Shown in pieces: positions 1-5,522 of a DNA stretch of 5,522 nt. The translations under genes and the position numbers were made by a program. This DNA comes from Chloroflexota bacterium (GTDB lineage Bacteria; Chloroflexota; Anaerolineae; Ardenticatenales; Ardenticatenaceae). Under the pieces are notes generated by a model, which did not search any database, was not told where the DNA came from, and was given only the letters and a program-made list of their open reading frames with translations. The stretch is taken from positions 1 through 5,522 of the forward strand of contig DOUV01000530.1 in the NCBI GenBank assembly GCA_003520455.1, given 5' to 3'. Within the stretch, counting starts at the first letter, position 1, and each line of letters begins with the position of its first letter.

Positions 1-246
1 TTCTGCTGGCTCCGCCACCTGCCTGACAACTCCTGCATACACCCTTTGAGCCGAAACAGATTGACCATGCTTCTCACTGGCTTTATAATAGCCAGGCTTT
101 GAAGCGCTCCACCCGCAGGTTGCAACCACGATCCCCTGTTGCAGCCACGCTCGCACCTCGTCCGTCACTTTCCCACGCTGGCACCACGAAGGATGATCAG
201 GTCGACGGTAAACCGTGACTTCATCGCTCGCATCACTGTTGCACAT
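1..246 (-). CDS. Possible partial gene of unknown function, C-terminus off the left edge
   Basis: Reading leftwards from an ATG at 246-244, the frame stays open for 82 codons to the window edge. The protein begins MCNSDASDEVTVYRRP and includes the stretches VTDEVRAWLQQGIVVATCGW and QRVYAGVVRQVAEPAE near the edge. An in-frame TAA lies four codons before the ATG, so the start is bounded. A weak AGGA (250-253) sits only 3 nt before the ATG. Nearly half the codons begin with G, which is coding-like, but third-position GC is only about 54%, well below the protease gene. I do not recognise the family; a transposase or other accessory-gene fragment is possible but unsupported. The frame overlaps the plus-strand promoter candidate at 61-89, so the two may be alternatives. 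An 82-codon open frame can also arise by chance, hence the low confidence. Confidence 0.4.
   Translation of the reverse strand, partial: MCNSDASDEVTVYRRPDHPSWCQRGKVTDEVRAWLQQGIVVATCGWSASKPGYYKASEKHGQSVSAQRVYAGVVRQVAEPAE
61..89 (+). promoter_or_regulatory. Near-consensus sigma-70 promoter
   Basis: TTGACC at 61-66 and a perfect TATAAT at 84-89 are separated by exactly 17 bp. Transcription would start near 95-97. The only convincing downstream plus-strand gene is the protease at 691, which would give it a leader of about 595 nt. The hexamers and spacing are seen directly; use as a promoter is inference. If the minus-strand frame at 1-246 is a real gene, this promoter lies inside it on the opposite strand and could be fortuitous or make antisense RNA. 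Confidence 0.45.
77..95. repeat. Inverted repeat enclosing the -10 box, operator candidate
   Basis: CTGGCT (77-82) and AGCCAG (90-95) are perfect 6-bp inverted arms around the 7 bp TTATAAT, so the -10 hexamer sits inside the dyad. A repressor bound here would block RNA polymerase. It may be chance, because 6-bp arms are short. No regulator gene is visible in the window. Confidence 0.3.
119..152. repeat. Imperfect 15-bp tandem direct repeat
   Basis: GTTGCAACCACGATC (119-133) and GTTGCAGCCACGCTC (138-152) match at 13 of 15 positions with a 19-bp period. The period is not a multiple of three, so the repeat is not a repeated peptide in the minus-strand frame. It lies about 25-55 bp downstream of the predicted transcription start. 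A pair of regulator-binding sites is possible; no function is shown. Confidence 0.35.
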
Positions 247-383
247 TGTTCCTGCTTACACGTTCCACTCTTTTTCTATAGCAACTTCTGCAGTCACTCA
301 CTAGAGCTCGACACTGCGTTTGATTGAGTCCGACATGCGTGCCTGGAACCCTCGTCAAGGAGTCGGCGTGGGCGCGTGGTCGG

Positions 384-417
384 AGACTTCCGAAGCCTTC
401 CGAGACTTTGGAAGTCT
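384..417 (+). other. Strong RNA hairpin in the leader
   Basis: AGACTTCCGAAG (384-395) pairs with CTTTGGAAGTCT (406-417). This gives a 12-bp stem with one G-U pair and a 10-nt loop. The sequence after it is GACTACTTTATT, which is U-containing but not the immediate U-run of a classical terminator. It lies about 27 nt before the first Shine-Dalgarno-like 10-mer. It could act as an attenuator, an mRNA-stability element or a protein-binding site. Only the pairing is seen directly. Confidence 0.45.
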
Positions 418-604
418 GACTACTTTATTGGCGCTCTCGGCGGAAAGGAGGTTGCCAGCTCGTTCCTCCCCCTTAACCTGTTGGCCACGCCCTCATCCCA
501 TAGCACATCGTCGGAGTCCCTCCAACGAATCAATCGGCACCACGCTCCACGCTCATCGAATCGGCTTCGTCGATTTGCGGTGCGTGAGGACGGGGTCTCT
601 GTTC

Positions 605-614
605 GAAAGGAGGT
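605..614 (+). promoter_or_regulatory. Perfect Shine-Dalgarno-like sequence without a normal start codon
   Basis: GAAAGGAGGT contains the full anti-16S complement AAAGGAGGT. No ATG, GTG or TTG follows at usable distance. An ATC at 622-624 does lie 8 nt after GGAGG and is in frame with the protease, 23 codons upstream of its ATG. The same 10-mer occurs at 443-452. It may be a ribosome standby site, part of an RNA fold, or coincidence. Confidence 0.3.
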
Positions 615-675
615 AATCGAAATCCCGAAACCGGCTCGGCTTGTTGACGGTGTCTCAGGCAATGACGCTCAATTC

Positions 676-682
676 AGAGGAG
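676..682 (+). promoter_or_regulatory. Ribosome binding site of the protease gene
   Basis: AGAGGAG lies 8 nt before the ATG at 691. It decides the start in favour of 691 over the longer in-frame opening at 376, because translation from 691 begins directly with a classical signal peptide. Confidence 0.8.
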
Positions 683-690
683 TAAAATCA

Positions 691-3600
691 ATGCGAGAGC
701 TACGGATCCTCCCCAAGATCCTGAGTGCCACTGTGATTGGCATCACGGTCTTGACGCTCACTCTCCCGGGTGTCGGACGGGCGCAACCCCCCACCCCCGC
801 ACCCCCGACCAAGGTGACCACCAGCACTGACTCGGCTCTGGAGAAGATCCACCCTGACCTGCGAGAGGTCGCCCAAAAGGGCGGCGACCAGGTGCTTCTC
901 GTCCAAATCGAGGCCGAAAAAGGTGCGAACCTGGGCTCCTACGTGGAGCAGGCCATCACCCGGCCCTTCGCCCCTCTGGGTGAGGCCACAACCTTCGCGA
1001 AGGTGAAGGCCGGCAACCTGACCAAGATCGCCGCCCTCCCTACGATCGTACGGGTGCAGCCCGTGCGGCTCGAAATCACCCACCGCCCGCCTCCCCCGCG
1101 GGAGGAGTTTCCTAAGCCCTCCCTCGAGGAACGGCACGCCCGTCTCGAGCGACTTCGCGCCATCGATGTTCCCTGGAGCGAGGCGCTCCACCCAACCGGC
1201 GCTCTGGAACCCACCTCGTGGTACGATGTCCAGAAGGGGCACGCGACTGACAGAGCCTGGGCCAAAGGCTTCCGGGGCCAGGGCGTGAAAGTGGCCGTTC
1301 TCGACAGCGGGCCGGACCTGGCCCACCCGGACCTGCAGGGCACATGGGCGACGACAACGGACACCGAGTCGCCATACTACGGGTGGCCGATCGCGTTCGA
1401 CCCGTACTCGATGCTGCTCTACGTCTTCGACCAGGTCTTCGGGACCAACTACGTGGCGACGGGCGCCGCCTTTTACGCCGACACCAGCGCGACGCCGCCC
1501 ATTTTCCGAACGTTCGAGGACCGGCAACGGGGAACCGCCCGGCTGCAGTTCGCTCCCTTCGCCCATTCCGAGGGCCGGGGTGGGAAGCAGCCTGGCTCGA
1601 CGCACGAGTACGTTTTCAAAGACACCAGCCGCAGCGGGGTCTACCACATCGGCAACCTGCCAGATCGTTACCTCTCTGAGCTCTTCGGCGAGCACGTGGC
1701 GGTGTTGGTCGTTGATGAACAGCACAGCGGGGTCTACGACACGGTGTACGTGGATCTCGACAACGACCACGACTTCACCGACGAGAAGCCGGTGATGCGA
1801 GACTCCCCGGCCGTCTACCGGGACATGGATGGCGATGGGTTCGCCGATCTCTCCGGCGGTATCGTCTACTTCATCGCCGACGGGGAGACCCAGATTCCGG
1901 CCACCGACTGGTTCTGGGGATCCTTCGCACCCGCACCGGCCAACGGCTCGTTGGTGGCCTTCATGGGCGACTACGACCCCGAGATTGGCTACCACGGGAC
2001 CCTGACATCCTCCAACGTCGTCGCCCAGGGTCGTATCAACGGCACGCCGCCCAAGTTCCGCGATTTGCCCGGCGACGGCTCGCCAAACGGCGTGGTCGTC
2101 GGCGCAGCCCCGGAGGCCAATCTCGTGCCGGTGGGCGATATCTACTTCAACTTCGACACGTCTACCACCGATGCCTACATCCTGACCCTCCTCAGCTACG
2201 ATGGCGTACCCGGCACCGGCGACGATATTCAAATCACCAGCAACAGCTACGGCGACTCCGATGTCGACAACGATGGCTGGGATTACAAGAGCCGCTACGT
2301 TGACCGCTACGTGCGGCGCCTGAACGACACAGTCTCCTTCCTCTTCTCGACCGGCAACGGCGCACCGGGCTACGGCACGACCTCCCCACCCAGCCCATCG
2401 GTAGGCACCGCCGTCGGCGCCTCGACCGAGTTCGGCTCGACCGGTTGGGACTCGATCACCGACACGAACCAGATCGTCTGGGGAGACACGATGGTCTGGT
2501 CCAACCGCGGCCCGGGGGCGCGCGGTACGGCCGGCGTCGATGTGGTAGCCTCGGGCGCCTTCGCATCGGGCGACGCTGCACTCAACGCGGTCTTGGATGG
2601 CAACAATGCCTGGGAAACCTGGGGTGGCACGAGCCGCTCGAGCCCGGTGACGGCCGGCAACCTGGCGCTGGTCTACCAGGCCTTCAAGGCCCATCACGGG
2701 CGCTGGCCGACGTACGCCGAGGCCCGCGCGGCGCTGAAATCCGGCGCGATGCAGACCGGCTTTGACGCCTTCACACAAGGCGCCGGCCGGGTGAACGCCG
2801 ACATCTCTACCGACATCGCCGCCGGTCGCCAGGGCGTGATGGCGATGCCCGACGAGTGGCGCCCGGGTGACTACCACGGTGAGGAGTATCCGGCCTTCGC
2901 CAACATCATCCACCCCAACGAGAGCGACACCCAGATCTTCACCCTCCACAACGACAGTGACCACGACGTGGAGGTCAACCTCACGGCAAAGGTCTTGCGG
3001 CGGATTGACAGTCGCGAGATGAGCTTCACCAGCAAGCCCGTGGACCAGGAAAGTTCCTACAACTTCAATGCACCCGACTACCTGTTCCCGATTGCGAACG
3101 TGCCCGAGAACGCCGATCTCATGGTCGTCTCCCTGACCTACCCTTTCGACCAGTTCGATCCAGATGGGAATTACGCCCAGAACCAGCTCTGGCGGCTCTT
3201 GATCTACGACTGGACGGATATCAACGGTGATGGGAATCTGTGGACCGACGCGGACGGCGACGGCATCGTCGATCACGCCGACACGGGCGGTTTCGAAGAG
3301 CACGGTGCCGATTTCACGGCGGCCTTAGACTGGAGCCGCAGCGAGATCGACCGCTACGAGTACATACGTGTCATGTACCACCGGGCGTATGCCAACGACC
3401 TCCAGGTCATGATGGGCGACCCAGCGCAGCGGATGCACGCTGGCCTGTTCCTCGGGCTGCAGCATACTCAGCGCTCTGCGGCCATCCCCACCACCAACTT
3501 CCAGTTCCAAATTGACTTCTACCGCTACGAGAATTGGGACTGGGTGAGCTTCCCCAACAACACGGTCACGGTGCCGGCAAACGCTGAGGCCAGCGTAGAC

Positions 3601-5013
3601 GCGACCATCTCGATCCCTGGCGATACGGCTTACGGCGAGTACCAGGGCATCATCGTGGCCGAGTACCCCGGGCGGGCACCGTTCTCCGTCTACGTGCCGA
3701 TGGTCGCCAGGGCTGGTTCCACAGCGGCGCTTGCGGCCCACGCTGCCTCACAACCGGCCCAAGGGGGTGGGCAACAGTGGCCGCCGCGCTTCATTACCAT
3801 CCCGGTGATCGCCAGCGTCGCCGCGACCTACGACGGCACCGGTGCCCTGCACTTTGGTGGCCCCGAGGCGACCAATCCAGACGCCACCTACAATAACGGT
3901 GTGGTCCGAGGCGACTTTGATTGGAGTTGGCGGGCCGAATCCGGCGATTGGCGCTTCTTCTTCCTGGACCTGCTCCATGCGCCCGCTGAAGGCACGAAGC
4001 TCATCATCCGCAACCGCTGGGATGGCGTCAGCCCGCCAACGGACATCGACACGCTCATCCTCGGGCCGACCAGCGACCGCTTCAGCGACCCGAACCACCC
4101 GGACAACTCGCCCAACAACTGGGCGGAACCGGACTATTACGGCCCTTACACCCTGGCGACCGTCGGTGCCAGTCCGAACCACTACCTGGGAAGCGGCAAG
4201 TGGCGCTTCGACACTGCCACTGGCGGGCCCGAGGAGTGGGTCGTCGGCCCGGCTCACGAAGGATTGCACGTGCTGGTCCAGCACAACGTGCTGTTCTCCG
4301 GCCAGCAGATGGCGGTGCCGTTCTCAACGACCCTCGGCACGCTGGCTGTGCAGCCGCCGGCGCTTCGTTTCACGCCGAAGATCTCCGGCACCAAGACGGT
4401 CAGCCAGTGCCAGGAATTGGCCGTCCAGAGCAGCCTGGACCTGCCCGGCCTCACGGCTGAAGGCTTCGGTCTCAGCGTACCGGAGACGCTCACGGACCAG
4501 GCTATCAGCCAGGACACCCCGGACGATCCGACCAGCGCCAGTTACAGGCGGGATCTGACCATCGAGCACGCCTCACGCCTCGAGGTTCGGACGGAAAATC
4601 CCGGCACCTCCGGAATGGATCTGGACCTCTACCTTCTGTATGACGCCAACGGCGATGGCGTGTTCAGCTATCCCGGCGAGCTTGTTGCCTCGAGCACCAC
4701 GCCGGAAGCCGAGGAGATGGTCTTGATTCGCAACCCGGCCGACGGTGACTACCAGATCTGGGTGCATGGCTACGCCGTCCCAGACAGCCCCAACACCTTC
4801 ACCCTGGTCATCGATGCCATCGAGGGCCACGATATCACCGTGAGCGGCGTGCCGGGCGGGCCAATCGAGGCGAATACGCCGGTAACTCTCCAGGTGTGTT
4901 ACAAGAAGCAGCTCTCCCAAGGCGACAAGCTCAAGGGCGAGGTCCTCCTTGGTCCGACAGTGGCGCCGGGCGTCATCATCGTACCCGTGGAGGTCAACGC
5001 GTCTTCGCAGTAG
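691..5013 (+). CDS. Secreted multidomain subtilisin-like serine protease (S8, pyrolysin-like)
   Basis: Predicted extracellular endopeptidase of 1440 residues. Residues 1-31 form a Sec signal peptide (charged MRELRILPK, hydrophobic core, cleavage after GRA). About 32-145 resemble a subtilase propeptide, followed by a Pro-rich linker. The catalytic domain (about 180-705) has Asp205 (VAVLDSG), His435 (GYHGTLTSS), oxyanion Asn556 (STGNGAPG) and Ser648 (GGTSRSSP), all in the canonical order. The Asp-His gap is 230 residues against 32 in subtilisin, and the insertion holds acidic loops at 355-365 and 378-386. Further calcium-type loops lie at 522-531, 843-861 and 1318-1322. About 725-1005 look Fn3-like (GEYQGIIVAEYPG at 980s), then comes an Ala/Gln/Gly linker (about 1009-1031) and a beta-rich module to about 1230. 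About 1275-1380 is PPC-like (MDLDLYLLYD, GDYQIWVHGY). The only cysteines are 1240 and 1403. There is no sorting signal or C-terminal membrane segment, so release into the medium is likely. Fold and catalysis are near certain; substrate is unknown. Confidence 0.96.
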   Translation: MRELRILPKILSATVIGITVLTLTLPGVGRAQPPTPAPPTKVTTSTDSALEKIHPDLREVAQKGGDQVLLVQIEAEKGANLGSYVEQAITRPFAPLGEATTFAKVKAGNLTKIAALPTIVRVQPVRLEITHRPPPPREEFPKPSLEERHARLERLRAIDVPWSEALHPTGALEPTSWYDVQKGHATDRAWAKGFRGQGVKVAVLDSGPDLAHPDLQGTWATTTDTESPYYGWPIAFDPYSMLLYVFDQVFGTNYVATGAAFYADTSATPPIFRTFEDRQRGTARLQFAPFAHSEGRGGKQPGSTHEYVFKDTSRSGVYHIGNLPDRYLSELFGEHVAVLVVDEQHSGVYDTVYVDLDNDHDFTDEKPVMRDSPAVYRDMDGDGFADLSGGIVYFIADGETQIPATDWFWGSFAPAPANGSLVAFMGDYDPEIGYHGTLTSSNVVAQGRINGTPPKFRDLPGDGSPNGVVVGAAPEANLVPVGDIYFNFDTSTTDAYILTLLSYDGVPGTGDDIQITSNSYGDSDVDNDGWDYKSRYVDRYVRRLNDTVSFLFSTGNGAPGYGTTSPPSPSVGTAVGASTEFGSTGWDSITDTNQIVWGDTMVWSNRGPGARGTAGVDVVASGAFASGDAALNAVLDGNNAWETWGGTSRSSPVTAGNLALVYQAFKAHHGRWPTYAEARAALKSGAMQTGFDAFTQGAGRVNADISTDIAAGRQGVMAMPDEWRPGDYHGEEYPAFANIIHPNESDTQIFTLHNDSDHDVEVNLTAKVLRRIDSREMSFTSKPVDQESSYNFNAPDYLFPIANVPENADLMVVSLTYPFDQFDPDGNYAQNQLWRLLIYDWTDINGDGNLWTDADGDGIVDHADTGGFEEHGADFTAALDWSRSEIDRYEYIRVMYHRAYANDLQVMMGDPAQRMHAGLFLGLQHTQRSAAIPTTNFQFQIDFYRYENWDWVSFPNNTVTVPANAEASVDATISIPGDTAYGEYQGIIVAEYPGRAPFSVYVPMVARAGSTAALAAHAASQPAQGGGQQWPPRFITIPVIASVAATYDGTGALHFGGPEATNPDATYNNGVVRGDFDWSWRAESGDWRFFFLDLLHAPAEGTKLIIRNRWDGVSPPTDIDTLILGPTSDRFSDPNHPDNSPNNWAEPDYYGPYTLATVGASPNHYLGSGKWRFDTATGGPEEWVVGPAHEGLHVLVQHNVLFSGQQMAVPFSTTLGTLAVQPPALRFTPKISGTKTVSQCQELAVQSSLDLPGLTAEGFGLSVPETLTDQAISQDTPDDPTSASYRRDLTIEHASRLEVRTENPGTSGMDLDLYLLYDANGDGVFSYPGELVASSTTPEAEEMVLIRNPADGDYQIWVHGYAVPDSPNTFTLVIDAIEGHDITVSGVPGGPIEANTPVTLQVCYKKQLSQGDKLKGEVLLGPTVAPGVIIVPVEVNASSQ

Positions 5014-5046
5014 CACGATCACGGAAAACCGCCAGCTTGAGAGGAT

Positions 5047-5093
5047 GAAGCCCCCCGGGCGTCGCGACGAATTGTTGAGGCCCGGGGGGCTTC
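5047..5093. terminator. Bidirectional terminator hairpin between convergent genes
   Basis: GAAGCCCCCCGGGC (5047-5060) and GCCCGGGGGGCTTC (5080-5093) are perfectly complementary over 14 bp with a 19-nt loop. The stem is 33 nt past the protease stop and 31 nt past the stop of the minus-strand gene, so its placement is symmetric. Neither side has a long U-run (TTCTCTCG on the plus strand), so it may work through the very stable stem alone or act mainly in mRNA 3'-end protection. The structure is certain; its termination role is inferred. Confidence 0.8.
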
Positions 5094-5124
5094 TCTCGTG
5101 GGCAGTTGGACAAACAGTTGCGCG

Positions 5125-5522
5125 CTACTGCTGCCCACAAAACACAACCTGCCTCCCATGGGCTCGATATTCGTATACGACCCCCGCCACACGCAGGTGA
5201 ATGATCTCGCCGAGCACGAACGCCGGGCGAACCGGTTCCTCCTTCGAGGGACCGGACGGACAACCGAGGTTTTGCACTGGAAACTCGTCGGTCGTCACGT
5301 CAACGACCTCGACGGCGGCCGGCTCCACCCCCAGTCTGCCGGAGAGGTCGGCAACTGCCTGGGCGACGACTTCTCGCCGTTCGAGCGCCGGGAAGGGAGT
5401 CGCGGGAGAGGGTGACGCCGGCTGCGTTGCCAGGGGCGGTGTCGCCCCAACCGGCAGAGTCGGGGGAACTGTCGGAAAGGGGGTCGCCGTCGCGGGAGCC
5501 GGCACCGCCGTCTGGGTTGGCA
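5125..5522 (-). CDS. Exported, probably lipid-anchored protein with C-terminal 'LGCP' domain (N-terminus off the right edge)
   Basis: The frame enters at the right edge and ends with TAG at 5127-5125, giving about 132 visible residues. A GTG at 5505 is in frame, but the codons before it (PTQTA) continue the same Pro/Thr/Ala-rich tether, so the true start lies outside the window. About 45 residues of tether (for example PTVPPTLPVGATPP) precede a compact domain of about 85 residues that starts near ALERREVVAQAVADLSGRLG. Two cysteines stand out: NLGCPSG (codon at 5262-5260) and VFCGQQ (5139-5137) next to the C-terminus, which could form a disulfide. The helix, then FPVQNLGCP, then VVYEYRAHGRQVVFC matches, from memory, a small domain common in Chloroflexota exported proteins with no assigned function. 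A tether of this kind usually follows a lipoprotein or signal peptide, which cannot be checked here. It is convergent with the protease. Confidence 0.8.
   Translation of the reverse strand, partial: PTQTAVPAPATATPFPTVPPTLPVGATPPLATQPASPSPATPFPALERREVVAQAVADLSGRLGVEPAAVEVVDVTTDEFPVQNLGCPSGPSKEEPVRPAFVLGEIIHLRVAGVVYEYRAHGRQVVFCGQQ

Larger units (their letters stand above)
247..690 (+). other. Gene-free upstream region / long 5' leader of the protease gene
   Basis: No convincing gene lies in these 444 bp. The left part (about 241-300) is AT-richer, around 43% GC, and includes a TTTTTCTATA run at 271-280. The protease frame stays open upstream to about 376, but the encoded 105 residues look nothing like a signal peptide and have no well-placed ribosome binding site at the 376 start. 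I therefore treat them as untranslated. Other short frames here start at poor codons and are arginine- and serine-rich, as out-of-frame translation usually is. The region contains a 12-bp hairpin, two copies of GAAAGGAGGT and the real ribosome binding site. I do not recognise any known riboswitch class, T-box or tRNA. Confidence 0.5.

Noticed and set aside
205..216. Small palindrome ACGGTAAACCGT
   Set aside because: The arms are only 5 bp with no supporting context, so it is compatible with chance.
139..327. 62-codon plus-strand frame downstream of the promoter
   Set aside because: It has a TTG start, no ribosome binding site and a composition typical of random translation.
320..616. 98-codon plus-strand frame in the leader
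   Set aside because: It begins at a TTG without a ribosome binding site. The product is arginine- and serine-rich with no motif.
596..616. tRNA T-arm-like TTCGAAA in the leader
   Set aside because: The flanking bases do not form the required 5-bp stem, and no acceptor or anticodon arm is found nearby.
644..672. TTGACG as a -35 box close to the protease
   Set aside because: No acceptable -10 hexamer lies at 16-18 bp spacing.
376..690. Protease start at 376 with a 105-residue N-terminal extension
   Set aside because: The extension has no signal peptide or recognisable domain and no well-placed ribosome binding site. The ATG at 691 has AGAGGAG at 8 nt and begins a classical signal peptide.
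700..3303. 867-codon open frame on the minus strand opposite the protease
   Set aside because: It lies wholly antisense to a gene with intact catalytic motifs. Its Val/Arg/Gly-rich product has no recognisable domain, and long antisense frames are expected opposite GC-rich codons.
3842..4558. 238-codon plus-strand frame inside the protease gene
   Set aside because: It is an out-of-frame reading of the protease C-terminal region, extremely Arg/Ser/Thr-rich and without any domain signature.

Overview
The window looks like chromosomal DNA from a GC-rich, probably Chloroflexota-like bacterium. The evidence is the ~60-65% GC coding sequence, a very large secreted subtilase of the pyrolysin-like type, and a neighbouring exported protein with a Pro/Thr/Ala-rich tether and an 'LGCP' domain of a kind I associate, from memory, with Chloroflexota. 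This taxonomic call is inference; there is no rRNA or marker gene in the window.

Layout. Bases 1-246 carry an open minus-strand frame that leaves the left edge. It is a possible partial gene of unknown function with lower GC than the rest. The same stretch contains, on the plus strand, a near-consensus sigma-70 promoter (TTGACC, 17 bp, TATAAT at 61-89). Bases 247-690 hold no convincing gene. They contain a strong hairpin (384-417), two copies of a Shine-Dalgarno-like 10-mer, and the ribosome binding site of the main gene. Bases 691-5013 encode one 1440-residue secreted serine protease (family S8). It has a signal peptide, a propeptide, a catalytic domain with a very large insertion between the catalytic Asp and His, several acidic calcium-type loops, and about 700 residues of beta-rich C-terminal modules, the last of them PPC-like. 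Bases 5047-5093 form a perfect 14-bp GC-rich hairpin midway between convergent genes, most simply a shared terminator. Bases 5125-5522 are the C-terminal part of a minus-strand exported, probably lipid-anchored, protein whose start lies beyond the right edge.

The protease and the right-hand protein are convergent, so they are separate transcription units. Both appear to act outside the cytoplasm, but nothing in the sequence ties them into one pathway. I see no RNA gene, CRISPR array, insertion sequence or complete multi-gene system. The points most worth a second look are the architecture of the protease and the long, structured region upstream of it.
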